From Kutzneria viridogrisea (lineage in GTDB: Bacteria > Actinomycetota > Actinomycetes > Mycobacteriales > Pseudonocardiaceae): 64,000 nt of DNA. The notes under the pieces are model-generated. The model worked only from the letters and a program-made list of their open reading frames with translations. It made no database searches and was not told where the DNA came from. Where the stretch lies: NCBI GenBank assembly GCA_014138725.1, contig JACJID010000001.1, forward strand, positions 868,001 to 932,000. Direction: 5' to 3'. The position numbers and the translations under genes were made by a program. Of this stretch, positions 7,830 to 17,065 are shown in pieces (position 1 is the first letter of the stretch; each line of letters starts with the position of its first letter).

Positions 7830-9194
7830 ATGATCACTGCGGAAGAGTTGCGGGACCGGCTCGGCCGGCTCGTGCGGGAACACAACGTCACCGGCGCCGC
7901 GGCCGCCGTCGCGGTGGGCGAGGAGGTCGTGACCGCCCACACGGGCTGCGCCAACACCACGACCTCGCTGCCGGTCCGTCACGACACCTTGTTCGCGGCG
8001 GGATCGGTCACGAAGGTCTTCACCGCTTCGCTCGTGATGACCCTGGTGGACGACGGGCTCGTCGAACTGGACGCGCCCGTGCAACGGTACCTGCCGAGTT
8101 TCCGGCTGGCCGACCCGGCGGCCTCGAAGCAGATCACGGTGCGGATGCTGCTCAACCACACCGCGGGGATCTCAGGGCATTGCATGTTCGGCCTGCCGCG
8201 CAGCCCGGAGGTCGTGGCGCAGCAGGTGGAATTGCTGCGGGACCACCCGTTCACCTCGCCGCCCGGCAAGTTCTGGTCGTACTCGAACGGCGGGATGGTC
8301 GTCGCCGGCCGCATCGCCGAGGTGGTGACCGGGCAGACCTGGGACGACGCGCTCGCCGAGCGCATCCTGCGCCCGCTCGGGGCGCACGGCACGACCTACC
8401 CGGAGGAGATGATCCTCGGGTCCACCGCGGTGGGCCACCTGGTCGACCCCGTGTCGGGCGAGGTGACCCGCGTGCCCCGGCTGCTGGTCGACTCCGCCAA
8501 CGGACCGGCCGGCGCCACGCTCTGGTGCGACATCGAGGCGATGATCGGGTTCGGGCAGATGCACCTGCGCGAAGGCCGGTCGGTCGATGGGAAGCAGGTG
8601 CTCGACGCGGAATCGGTCGCGCTCATGCAGACCCCGTCGCTCGATCCGCGATGGGGCCTGGACTTCGACAACTGGGGCCTGGGCTGGTACATCCGCGGTA
8701 CCGGGGCCGGGCGCACGCTGGGCCACACCGGCGGGAACGCCGGGTCGCACTCGATCCTGACGATCGCGCCGGAGCACGGCTGCGCCATCGCGGTGCTCAC
8801 CAACAGCAGCGCCGGTGCGCTCGTGAACGCCGCCCTGACCCGCGAACTGCTTCAGGACCTCTGCGGCATCTCGGCGGCTCCCGCGCCGGACACGCCCGCC
8901 GAGCCGGTCGCCGTCGACCTCGACCGCTATGTCGGCACGTACCAGGCGGAGGGCGGCACGGTGACCGTCACCGTGCGGGACGACCGGCTGAACGTGGTGC
9001 AGGACATGGATGCGAGTCTGACCGAGCACCTGGACCTGATCGCGCCCGGCGTGGTGCCGCTGCCGCCGATGACGCTGACCCCGTTCGCCCCGGACGGCCG
9101 GTTCCTCAGCGATGTGGGGCTGCCCGTCAGCTTCGTCGACGACGGTTCGTACGTCTACGTCGGCCGGATCTTCCGGCGCGTGTCCGCGGCGTAG
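7830..9194 (+). CDS. Serine hydrolase of the beta-lactamase / D-aminopeptidase fold
   Basis: A 454-residue protein with all three motifs of class-C-type serine hydrolases: SVTK (Ser59, Lys62), YSN (Tyr151) and HTGG (299-302). A C-terminal beta-rich domain starts near residue 370 (YVGTYQAEGG), as in D-aminopeptidases and esterases of this fold. No signal peptide is seen, so it is unlikely to be a secreted beta-lactamase. In this setting it probably hydrolyses D-amino-acid peptides, amides or esters in the cytoplasm. AAGGAG lies upstream of the ATG, 23 bp after the dipeptidase gene. Confidence 0.85.
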   Translation: MITAEELRDRLGRLVREHNVTGAAAAVAVGEEVVTAHTGCANTTTSLPVRHDTLFAAGSVTKVFTASLVMTLVDDGLVELDAPVQRYLPSFRLADPAASKQITVRMLLNHTAGISGHCMFGLPRSPEVVAQQVELLRDHPFTSPPGKFWSYSNGGMVVAGRIAEVVTGQTWDDALAERILRPLGAHGTTYPEEMILGSTAVGHLVDPVSGEVTRVPRLLVDSANGPAGATLWCDIEAMIGFGQMHLREGRSVDGKQVLDAESVALMQTPSLDPRWGLDFDNWGLGWYIRGTGAGRTLGHTGGNAGSHSILTIAPEHGCAIAVLTNSSAGALVNAALTRELLQDLCGISAAPAPDTPAEPVAVDLDRYVGTYQAEGGTVTVTVRDDRLNVVQDMDASLTEHLDLIAPGVVPLPPMTLTPFAPDGRFLSDVGLPVSFVDDGSYVYVGRIFRRVSAA

Positions 9195-9196
9195 CC

Positions 9197-10756
9197 ATGC
9201 GTTTTCTCGACGAGTACGGCGTCGACGTCCGATTCGACGAGGCAATCGCCGGGTCCGACGGCTGCCGCCTGTCGGTGAACATGTTCCGGCCCAACGGAAT
9301 CCGGCCGTCCGCCACGGTGATCGTGTGGACTCCCTTCGGCAACGGACGGTCCACCCCCCTCGGCCCCTCGCCCGTCCCGTCGCTGGGGTCGCCGCGGCAC
9401 TGCCGTCGCCTCGCCGCGGCGGCACAGGTGACCGTGGTGTCGGTGGACATCCGCGGCCGCGGCGACTCCGACGGGGAATTCGTTCCGTTCGTCCACGAGC
9501 AGGCCGACGCCGACGCGGTTGTGACGGCGCTCGCCGGACACCCGTGGTGCGCCGGCCCGGTCGTGGTGATGGGGCAGGGCTACGGCGCCGCCTGCGCGGT
9601 CGCCGCGGCCCGGAACGCGACCGGGCTCGTGACGGCGGCGTTCCTGATCAGCCCGCCCGGCGGGCCCGGGGAGGTGTTCCCGGGGCGGGACGGCGTCCGG
9701 CGCGCGGACCTGCTGGTCTGGCGCCACCTCATGGCCGGACGGCATCCGCTGCCGACCGGGTTCGCCGACTGGGCCGAGGTGCTGACCCGGCCGTGGCAGG
9801 AGCAGGAGCACGGCCTCGGGCACGAAAACCTCGGGTGGGCCGACTTCGGCGCCACAGCCGCCGGGCTGCCCGGCGACGCGCCGCTGCCGGTCCCCGTCAC
9901 GATCCTGACCGGCTGGTGGGACCCGGCGTGCCGCCCGTCGTGGGCACTGGCCCGCAGCTGCCCGGACGCCGAGCTGGTGGTCGGCCCGTGGACGGCGTAC
10001 GCGGCGCGGCACCCGTCGCAGCACGTTGGCGGCATCGACTGGGGCCCTGGCAGCGTCGTCGATCCGCTGGAGTTGCAGGTGGATCTGCTCCACCGGGCGA
10101 GCGAACCCGCCCGGCGCACCCGCGTGTTCGTCACCGGGGACAACGCCTGGCACGACCTGCCGCGCACCCCGTCGACCGTCGAGTGGACGCTGCGCCCGTC
10201 GTCCTCGCGGGGAGCATGGACGACGGCGGGCGATGGACAGCTCGCCGACACCGCGGGCACGGGCGCGGACGAGTTCACCAGCGACCTGGCGGACCCGGTG
10301 CCCGCCCAGCCCAGCCTCGGGCAGGCCGTCAGCCCGAGCGCGCCCGCGCAACTCGATCTGACCTTTGTGGACGGTCGGCACGACGTGCTCGTCTACACGT
10401 CCGCGCCACTGCCCGCGCCGCGCCTGGTCCTCGGGGAGCTGACGCTCGAACTGGACGCGGACAGCGATTCGCCCGCCGAGGCGCTCTGGGTGGCGTCGGT
10501 CGAGGACGTGTTCCCCGGCGGGACGGCGAGCCTGCACCTGGCGCTCGGCGTGGCGGCCGTCCGGCCCGGCGAGCGAAAGGCGGTGCTGCGGCTGGGTCCG
10601 ATCGGGCACCGGTTCCTGCCCGGGCACCGGGTGCGGCTGCGGCTCGCCGCCACCTGCGCGCCGCTGTTCCGTCCGGCCGACCATGTCCCCGCGCGGGAGC
10701 AGCGCCGCGTGCACCACGCGGGCACCGCGCTGCGGCTTCCGGAGGTCGTGCGATGA
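9197..10756 (+). CDS. CocE/NonD-family hydrolase homologue lacking the catalytic serine
   Basis: A 519-residue protein with the two-domain layout of CocE/NonD (S15-like) acylases: an alpha/beta-hydrolase domain and a C-terminal jelly roll. Family landmarks are present, such as RGRGDSDGEF (86-95) and the Asp of TGWWDPA. The nucleophile elbow, normally G-x-S-Y-x-G, reads GQGYGA (126-131), so Gly128 stands where Ser should be. The usual GPW-x-H histidine motif reads GPWTAYAARH. It may therefore be inactive, a partner of the intact paralogue next door, or binding-only. It starts 2 bp after the previous stop and overlaps the next gene by 4 bp. Confidence 0.75.
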   Translation: MRFLDEYGVDVRFDEAIAGSDGCRLSVNMFRPNGIRPSATVIVWTPFGNGRSTPLGPSPVPSLGSPRHCRRLAAAAQVTVVSVDIRGRGDSDGEFVPFVHEQADADAVVTALAGHPWCAGPVVVMGQGYGAACAVAAARNATGLVTAAFLISPPGGPGEVFPGRDGVRRADLLVWRHLMAGRHPLPTGFADWAEVLTRPWQEQEHGLGHENLGWADFGATAAGLPGDAPLPVPVTILTGWWDPACRPSWALARSCPDAELVVGPWTAYAARHPSQHVGGIDWGPGSVVDPLELQVDLLHRASEPARRTRVFVTGDNAWHDLPRTPSTVEWTLRPSSSRGAWTTAGDGQLADTAGTGADEFTSDLADPVPAQPSLGQAVSPSAPAQLDLTFVDGRHDVLVYTSAPLPAPRLVLGELTLELDADSDSPAEALWVASVEDVFPGGTASLHLALGVAAVRPGERKAVLRLGPIGHRFLPGHRVRLRLAATCAPLFRPADHVPAREQRRVHHAGTALRLPEVVR

Positions 10757-12387
10757 GTTCCATCCGGAGAATCCTCTGGGCCAGGCGGATTCCGACCGGC
10801 GACGGCGATCTGGTCGCCGACGTCGTCTTCCCGCCCGGACATGACGAGACGACCGGCCCGCTGCCCACCCTGGTCGCGCGCACGCCCTACGGCCGGCAGA
10901 GCTTCCTGCGCGAGGTCTGGCTGCGGCTGGTCGATCGCGGCTACGTGCTGGTGGCCTGCGACCTGCGCGGCCGGGGCGACTCCGACGGGCGGTTCGCGCC
11001 GTGGCAGCGGGACACCGGCGACGGGGTCACGGTCATCGAATGGGCCGCGGCGCAGCCGTGGTCGGACGGACGGGTCGGCACGATCGGCGGCAGCTACGAC
11101 GGCCTGACCCAGTGGTGGGCGGCCGCGGGCCGGCCGGCGCCGTTGCGGTGCATCGTGCCGATGGCCGTCGGGGTTCGCGGCCGCCCGGGCGGGCGGCCGT
11201 TCATGGACACCGGCATTCCCTGGCAGTACTGGATGTGGTGGTTCGCGCTCACCGCGGGGCGGACCCGGCAGGACGTCACCGCGCCGGCGTGGGGACGCCA
11301 CTGGGCGCACCGTCCATTGCGGACCTTCCACGAGGCGGTCGGCTTTCCCACCGCCGCCTGGCCCGACTACGTTGAGGGCCGCATCGACTGCCTCGGGCCG
11401 GGCTGGCGGCTGAGCGAGGAGGAGCTCGCCGCCGTCGACCTGCCCGCCCTGATCGTGCTCGGCTGGTGGGACGACCTGACCACGCTGGAGACCTGGCAGG
11501 CCCTGCAAGCCGGCCCGCACGCGGCGAACAAGCACTTGCTCGTCGGGGCGTGGGATCACGTCGGCAACATCGTGCCCCGCGCCCGGCTCGGCGGCGAGGA
11601 CGTGTCCGCGGGGTCCCTCGACCCGCTCGCGGTGGTCGGTGAGTTCCTGGACCGCCACCTCAAAGGCGGCACCGTCCCGGAGCTGCCGCGCGCCAGGATG
11701 TGGCACAGCGGGGCTAACCGCTGGGAAGATCTGGCCGGCTATCCGGGCGGCACCGGCGAGCGGGTGCTGCACCTGGCGCTCGACGAGTCCGGCAGCGGTG
11801 TCCTGCGGCGGGATGCGTCGGGGCCGGACACCACGGACGAGTGGCTACACGACGCCGCCGACCCCGTCGCGACGTTGACCCCGCTCGACGCCTTCGCCTG
11901 GAGTGATCCGCCGCACGACCAGCGCTACCTGGAAGCCCGGCCGGACGTTCGCGTCTACACCTCCGCGCCCCTGACCGCACCGGTGACGGTCAGCGGACGC
12001 GGGCGGTTCGAGCTGTCGGTGTCGGCCGACGCCGCCGACGCCGACGTGTTCGCCTGGATCACCGACGTCCACCCCGACGGCCGATCCATGCTCCCCGCCG
12101 GGTTCGAGCTCGAAGGGCGTCGGCTCAGTGTCCGCAATGGACCGCGGCCCGAGCCGCTGACCGACGGGGAAGTCGTGCGGGTCGGTGTCGACGCGCAATG
12201 GCTGCACCACACCTTCGCCGCCGGGCACCGCATCCGCGTGCTCATCAGCTCGGCCTTCACCCCGACCTGCGCGCCGGCCACCGGCAGCGACGCCCATTGG
12301 GCAGACCAGGAACACGGGCGTCCCTTCGCCGTGCGGGTCCACCACGGGCCCACGCACCCGAGCACCGTGCACCTTCCGCTCCAGTAG
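10753..12387 (+). CDS. CocE/NonD-family serine hydrolase (intact)
   Basis: A 544-residue paralogue of the preceding gene with all catalytic features: GGSYDG with Ser114, GWWDD carrying the Asp, and GAWDH carrying the His. The C-terminal half is the beta-sandwich typical of cocaine esterase, glutaryl-7-ACA acylase-like enzymes and X-Pro dipeptidyl aminopeptidases. The family cleaves esters or amides with an acyl or proline group. The start overlaps the previous stop (ATGA), so the pair is co-translated. The substrate is likely a modified or D-containing peptide, judged from the operon only. Confidence 0.85.
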   Translation: MSSIRRILWARRIPTGDGDLVADVVFPPGHDETTGPLPTLVARTPYGRQSFLREVWLRLVDRGYVLVACDLRGRGDSDGRFAPWQRDTGDGVTVIEWAAAQPWSDGRVGTIGGSYDGLTQWWAAAGRPAPLRCIVPMAVGVRGRPGGRPFMDTGIPWQYWMWWFALTAGRTRQDVTAPAWGRHWAHRPLRTFHEAVGFPTAAWPDYVEGRIDCLGPGWRLSEEELAAVDLPALIVLGWWDDLTTLETWQALQAGPHAANKHLLVGAWDHVGNIVPRARLGGEDVSAGSLDPLAVVGEFLDRHLKGGTVPELPRARMWHSGANRWEDLAGYPGGTGERVLHLALDESGSGVLRRDASGPDTTDEWLHDAADPVATLTPLDAFAWSDPPHDQRYLEARPDVRVYTSAPLTAPVTVSGRGRFELSVSADAADADVFAWITDVHPDGRSMLPAGFELEGRRLSVRNGPRPEPLTDGEVVRVGVDAQWLHHTFAAGHRIRVLISSAFTPTCAPATGSDAHWADQEHGRPFAVRVHHGPTHPSTVHLPLQ

Positions 12388-12439
12388 CTCCCGGGCTGTC
12401 CCGTCCCGCGCAGCCCACCCATTCATCCGGAGGCAGTCA

Positions 12440-13879
12440 ATGTCGACTCCAGTGGATTCCGGCAGAACGAGAGCGCACCGCATCGCATCGGTCACCGTGC
12501 TGTGCGTGGTCGCGCTCACCTACTCGACCCTCGAGGGCATGGTCGCCCCCGCACTGCCGATCCTGCAGCAGGCCGTCGGTGCCTCACCCGCGGCCATCGC
12601 CTGGGTGTTCACCGGGCTGCTGCTGTCCGGCACGGTCGCCGCGCCGCTGATCGGCCGCCTCGCCGACGTGTACGGGCCCAAGCGGGTGCTGCTCGCCGTC
12701 CTGGCCCTCGTCGCGCTCGGCACGTTGCTCGCCGGTCTCGCCGGCTCGATGGTCGTGCTCGCGCTCGGCCAGGCGTTGCAGGGATTCGGGCTCGGCTTCG
12801 TGCCACTGTCGATCGCGATCCTGAGCGGCATGCGGCGCGGTTCGTCCGGCAAGGGCGGGGTCGGGATGATCATCGGGATGTCCGGGCTCGGCACGGTCGC
12901 CGGCGGCCTCCTCGCCGGTCCGCTGCTCACCGTGCTCCCGTACCGGTTCATCTACTGGATCCCGCTCGCAGTGCTGGTCCTGACGGGGCTGCTCGCGGCC
13001 CGGGTGCTGACGGCCACCGCGCCGAGCGCCCAGCGCCGGATCGACTGGGCGGGCGCCGTCCTGCTGTGCGGGGGACTGGTGGCGCTGCTGCTGGGCATCA
13101 CGTTCGTCCCCACCGCGGGCTGGAGTTCCTGGCTGGTCCTGGCCCTGCTCACCGGCGCGGTCGTGCTGCTCGCGGTCTTCTTCCTCGTGGAGCGGCGTAC
13201 CGCGCAGCCATTGGTCGACCTGCGGGTCGGCGGCCGCTCGATGTTCGTCACGTACGTGATCGGGTTCGCGACCGGCTGGGCGGGCTCGGCGACGTTCGTT
13301 TTGTTGCCGCTGATTGTCTCCGCACCCACCGCGTCCGGCTACGGGCTTGGCGAAAGCCCGCTGACCACCGGCGTGCTGCTCACCGTGTTCGGGCTGCTCG
13401 GCGCGGCCGCCGCCCCGTTCGCCGCGCCTTTGGAGCGGCTGACCGGTCCGCGGCTCCTGCTGGTGTTGTCGTGCCTCCCGCTTCTCGCGGCCCCGGTCGT
13501 GCTCCTCTTCGGACACCCCGACCTCACCCGGCTCGTGATCGCCGCCGGGCTGATCGGGCTCGGTTCCGGGCTCGGCTTCTCGCAGGCGATGAACATCGTC
13601 GTGGGCGCCGTGCCGGTGGACCGTCTCGGCAGCGCGAGCAGCACGGTCTACGTGGTGCGCGGCGTCGGCAGCACACTGGGCTCGCAGGTCACGGGCAGCC
13701 TGCTCACCCTCATGGTGCTTCCCCAGTTCGGAGTCTCGGCGTGGGGCGGCTTCCTCGCCGCCCTGATCACCGCCACCGTGGTCGCGGTCGTGGCCACCCT
13801 CACCGCGGGCAGCCTGCCGCGGGGAAGGACGAGCCTGCCCGTCCAGAGCCCGGAGCCCGTGCCGAATCCAAGGAGTTGA
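12440..13879 (+). CDS. MFS transporter, DHA2/EmrB-like
   Basis: A 479-residue membrane protein with about 14 predicted helices. The cytoplasmic loop motif after helix 2 (GRLADVYGPKRVL) is characteristic of drug:H+ antiporters. GGAGG lies 6 bp upstream of the ATG at 12440. It is the only transporter in the operon, so it either exports a toxic substrate or product or, less typically for DHA2, imports the peptide substrate. Confidence 0.85.
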   Translation: MSTPVDSGRTRAHRIASVTVLCVVALTYSTLEGMVAPALPILQQAVGASPAAIAWVFTGLLLSGTVAAPLIGRLADVYGPKRVLLAVLALVALGTLLAGLAGSMVVLALGQALQGFGLGFVPLSIAILSGMRRGSSGKGGVGMIIGMSGLGTVAGGLLAGPLLTVLPYRFIYWIPLAVLVLTGLLAARVLTATAPSAQRRIDWAGAVLLCGGLVALLLGITFVPTAGWSSWLVLALLTGAVVLLAVFFLVERRTAQPLVDLRVGGRSMFVTYVIGFATGWAGSATFVLLPLIVSAPTASGYGLGESPLTTGVLLTVFGLLGAAAAPFAAPLERLTGPRLLLVLSCLPLLAAPVVLLFGHPDLTRLVIAAGLIGLGSGLGFSQAMNIVVGAVPVDRLGSASSTVYVVRGVGSTLGSQVTGSLLTLMVLPQFGVSAWGGFLAALITATVVAVVATLTAGSLPRGRTSLPVQSPEPVPNPRS

Positions 13880-13883
13880 CAGG

Positions 13884-15209
13884 ATGAAACACGTTCCGCC
13901 ACAACGGGTTGTGGTCGTCGGGGCGGGAGCGGTGGGGCTCTCGTGCGCGTGGTTCCTGCTGGAGCACGGCGCCGAGGTCACCGTCCTGGACCGGTCGGGC
14001 GTGGGAGCCGGCGCCTCCTGGGGCAACGCCGGATACCTCACCCCGGCGATGGCGGCACCCCTACCCGAACCCGCGCTCCTGCGTGAGGGCGTGCGAAGCC
14101 TGCTCACCCCGGGCTCGCCGGTCACGGTCACCGGACCGGTGTCCGCCGCGACGCTGGCGTTCCTGGCTGGCTTCGCCCGGAACTCGACCAGCGCACGGTG
14201 GCGGCGGGGAATGGCCGCGTTGGGTCCGCTGTGCCGGGACAGCCTCCCAGCGTTCGACGAACTCGTCACTGGCGGCGTCGCGGCGGAAACTCACGAGGCA
14301 ACTATCCGGATCGGATTCGGGGACGGCGAGGACCCCGCCGGTCTCGAACACGAACTGGCCGCCGCCCGCGCGGCCGGGCAAACCGTGCGCTACCAGTCAA
14401 CCATCAGCCACGAACCGCCGTTTTCCCATCGCATCAAGCAGATCGTGCACCTGGACGGCCAGCGTTTCCTCGCGCCGGGCCGGTTCCTCGACGCGCTGGC
14501 CGAGGCCGTGCGCGAGCGGGGCGGCCAGATCCTCGACGGCGCCCAGGCCCGTTCCGTCGGGTTCGGCCCCGCAGGTCTCCAGGTCGACACCTGGACCGGC
14601 CCGCCCCACCGCGGTGAGGCCGTCATCCTGGCCACCGGCGCGTGGCTGCCACAGCTGACCAGTCGGCTCGGCGTGCGGATCCCGGTCCAGGCCGGCCGCG
14701 GCTATTCGTGCAGCATCCCGCTCGCCCAGCCGATCACCACCCCGATCTACCTCCCCGGCGTCCGGGTCGCCCTGACGCCGTACGGAAACCGCGTCCGTGT
14801 CGCGGGAACCATGGAGATCAGCGACCGCGACGCGCCATTCGACCGCCGCCGCCTCGACGCGATCCTGCGCTCGATCCACCCCCTGATCGACGGGGCCGAC
14901 TGGGCCGACGTGCAGGACCCGTGGGTCGGCGCCCGTCCCCTGACCCCCGACGGTCTGCCCCTGATCGGCCCGACCGCGGTGGACGGCATCCACATCGCGG
15001 GCGGCCACGGCATGTGGGGCCTCACCCTCGGACCCGTCACCGGCAAACTCCTCGCCCGACAGATCATGACCGGCACCGCCCTACCCGAACTCGCCCCCTT
15101 CCACCCACTCCGCTCCCCGTGGAGCGGCGCCTTGCGCCTCCGTGCGTGGGGTCGGCCGAGGGCCGCGGCTCCAGGCGAGGTGTCGTTTTCCGGATTGCGT
15201 GCCCGCTGA
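13884..15209 (+). CDS. FAD-dependent D-amino acid dehydrogenase (DadA-like)
   Basis: A 441-residue flavoprotein. The FAD motif VVVVGAGAVGLSCA (about 9-22) is followed by VLDRSGVGAGASWGNAG, a typical DadA signature, and a C-terminal GGHGMWGLTLGPVTGK flavin loop. The family converts D-amino acids to 2-oxo acids and ammonium, feeding electrons to quinones. It is the last gene of the operon, starting 4 bp after the MFS stop, and a strong hairpin at 15333-15378 follows. Together with the D-aminopeptidase and dipeptidase genes it points to use of D-amino acids released from peptides. Confidence 0.85.
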   Translation: MKHVPPQRVVVVGAGAVGLSCAWFLLEHGAEVTVLDRSGVGAGASWGNAGYLTPAMAAPLPEPALLREGVRSLLTPGSPVTVTGPVSAATLAFLAGFARNSTSARWRRGMAALGPLCRDSLPAFDELVTGGVAAETHEATIRIGFGDGEDPAGLEHELAAARAAGQTVRYQSTISHEPPFSHRIKQIVHLDGQRFLAPGRFLDALAEAVRERGGQILDGAQARSVGFGPAGLQVDTWTGPPHRGEAVILATGAWLPQLTSRLGVRIPVQAGRGYSCSIPLAQPITTPIYLPGVRVALTPYGNRVRVAGTMEISDRDAPFDRRRLDAILRSIHPLIDGADWADVQDPWVGARPLTPDGLPLIGPTAVDGIHIAGGHGMWGLTLGPVTGKLLARQIMTGTALPELAPFHPLRSPWSGALRLRAWGRPRAAAPGEVSFSGLRAR

Positions 15210-15332
15210 ACAGGGGCGATGCGGGGTGCGTGCGGTGGGTAGCGTGGTGGGTTCCCCGGCAGGCAGGCTGGTGCTTGGCCATCACAGCCATCCGGGCAAG
15301 CCGCCCCAGTCCTTGTCGGCCTGCCTCCCTGG

Positions 15333-15378
15333 GGCGCGGACTCCGGGCGATCCCTCCCCGACGCCCGGAGTCCGCGCC
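15333..15378. terminator. Bidirectional hairpin terminator between convergent genes
   Basis: Perfect 16-bp inverted repeat: GGCGCGGACTCCGGGC at 15333-15348 and its complement at 15363-15378, loop 14 nt. It lies between the stop of the DadA-like gene (plus strand) and the stop of the AraC gene (minus strand), 11 bp from the latter. No clear T-run, as is common in actinomycetes. Confidence 0.75.
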
Positions 15379-15388
15379 GAGGCACGGG

Positions 15389-16351
15389 TCAGCGAGTGTG
15401 GCGGAGCAGGGTCCGCGACGGTGGGTGGCCGTAGGCGCGGCGGTAGTAGTGGGCGAAGTGGCCGGGGTGGAAGAAGCCCCAGCGGGCGGCGATCTCGGTG
15501 ACGGTGACCCCGGTGGTCGGGTCGGCGGCCACGAGCTCCTGGTGGGCGTGGTGCATGCGGACCTGGCGCAGGTAGCCCATGGGGGTCGTGCTGCGGTGAC
15601 GGCGGAAGGCGTACTGCAAGGCGCGGATGCTGACGTACGCGGCTGCGGCGATGTCGGCGAGGCTGATGTCGCGGTGGGCGTGGTCGTCGATGAAACCGAT
15701 CGCCCGTCGCAGTGTGGCGGGGTGGGCGTCGTGGCGGTCCTCGATGGTGGGGTCGGTCAGTGCGGTGTGGGGGAAGGTGGCCAGCACCATGGCCGCCAGC
15801 AACTGGGTTGCGGTGGAGGCGATCAACGGCGCGCCCCGCAGCGCGGGGGCGGTCGCGACGTGGTCGCGCAGGAAGGTGATGGTGCGCAGCAGTTGCTGGC
15901 CCGCAGCCGGGGAGATTGGCCGGTAGCTGGTCAACCGCACCGGGGCCTCGATGCGGCCGGGCGCGGTCCCGGCCACCTGCGACAACAACGCAGGCTCCAG
16001 CATGGTGTAGCTGATGTGCGCATGGCTCAGCCGGCCGGCGAAGGGCCGGTCGGGTTGGGCGACCAGGAACACCTCACCCGGGCCATGGCTGTCCTCCACG
16101 CCCCCGGTTCCCACATGCGGAAAGGTGCCGGACTCCACTCCGATCAGGCACAGGCTGCCCGGTGGGGTGGCGGCGTAGTCCACCTCGAAGCGCCAGTCGG
16201 CCAGATCCAGGCTGACCGGCCCCAACGGGTTCACGATGAGCCGCACTTTGTGCTGGTCTTGGGACCGGACCTTGAACCGCGTCGACGCGTAGCCCGTGCT
16301 GACGAATTCCTGGATCTCGTCCAGGTCGGTGCTTTGGAAAACCAGTCCCAT
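15389..16351 (-). CDS. AraC-family transcriptional regulator
   Basis: A 320-residue regulator with an N-terminal AraC-binding-like domain (about 1-200) and a C-terminal double helix-turn-helix. The first helix pair is in ISLADIAAAAYVSIRALQYA and the second in VTVTEIAARWGFFHPGHFAHYY. The ATG at 16351 has GAGGA 5 bp upstream; the reading frame stays open upstream but without resemblance to the family. Immediately upstream is a broken copy of the same gene type (16371-16583). The regulated target is unknown. Confidence 0.85.
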   Translation of the reverse strand: MGLVFQSTDLDEIQEFVSTGYASTRFKVRSQDQHKVRLIVNPLGPVSLDLADWRFEVDYAATPPGSLCLIGVESGTFPHVGTGGVEDSHGPGEVFLVAQPDRPFAGRLSHAHISYTMLEPALLSQVAGTAPGRIEAPVRLTSYRPISPAAGQQLLRTITFLRDHVATAPALRGAPLIASTATQLLAAMVLATFPHTALTDPTIEDRHDAHPATLRRAIGFIDDHAHRDISLADIAAAAYVSIRALQYAFRRHRSTTPMGYLRQVRMHHAHQELVAADPTTGVTVTEIAARWGFFHPGHFAHYYRRAYGHPPSRTLLRHTR

Positions 16352-16370
16352 GATGGTCCTCGTGCCGTGC

Positions 16371-16583
16371 TCAGAGGGGTTCGTGGGCCAGGTCCCGGTG
16401 GGGCGGGTGGCCGTAGGTGTCGCGGTAGCGGGCGGTGAACCGGGCGGGGGTCGTGAATCCCCAGCGGCGGGCGATGGCCGCGACAGAGTCCCCACGGGTG
16501 GGGTCGGCGGTGAGTAGGTCCTGGTGGGCGTGGTGTAGGCGGACCTGGCAGAGGTAGCCCATCGGGGTGGTGCCGCTCCACCG
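16371..16583 (-). pseudogene. Truncated AraC-type helix-turn-helix remnant (paralogue of the 15389 gene)
   Basis: About 70 codons that align with the C-terminus of the neighbouring AraC protein: TTPMGYLCQVRLHHAHQDLL against TTPMGYLRQVRMHHAHQELV, then IARRWGFTTPARF and YGHPP. The sensor domain and first helix-turn-helix are missing; the frame upstream has no resemblance to the family. It looks like the remains of a tandem duplicate whose front part was deleted. Confidence 0.75.
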
Positions 16584-16992
16584 GCCGGCGCGCAGGAAAC
16601 CGAGCACTCCGCGCGGGAAGGGAGCGGTGTCCAGTGACAGCGAACCGGTGACCCGCAGCTGGTCCGACCGACCGGGAGTAGGGCCTGGTGTGCGGGCACG
16701 GCCGCGTTCCCTTCCGCTGCGGCGCCGATGGGTGGGGCATGTGCACAGTGCGACCCCATCCACGACGCCGGGCAACAGTGTCCACAGCCCGGTAGGTCGA
16801 CACCAGGGCTGTAAGCCCTTACCAGGAATATTCGCCCATACACCCATCCTGTGCCGACCCCACCCAGACCGTCCCCCAAACGACCGTGAGTGTGCGTTCA
16901 ATGATCATTGGCACGAGCTTGCGGCGAACCTCACGATCGAGCAGTTCCGGCGCGAAGATCTCCTCGACCGTCCAGAGCCGTGAGGACAGGCC

Positions 16993-17049
16993 GTGTCGTG
17001 AAAGTGCCGTTCAGGACACTGGATGTCCTGAACGGCACTTTCACGACAC
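16993..17049. repeat. Perfect 26-bp inverted repeat (long hairpin)
   Basis: The left arm at 16993-17018 begins GTGTCGTGAAAGTGCC; the exact complement lies at 17024-17049; the loop CTGGA is 5 nt. It lies 16 bp past the stop of the minus-strand HxlR gene, so it could end that transcript. Its length and perfection look more like a dispersed intergenic palindrome than an ordinary terminator. Confidence 0.8.
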
Positions 17050-17065
17050 CGCTTCGACTTTCGGA

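Noticed and set aside
12502-13887. Long plus-strand frame overlapping the MFS gene
   Set aside because: A shifted-frame shadow of the transporter; Arg-rich and without hydrophobic segments.
16352-16879. Upstream extension of the AraC frame (start at 16879)
   Set aside because: The added residues are Pro/Arg-rich without resemblance to AraC proteins, and ATG 16351 has a good ribosome site.
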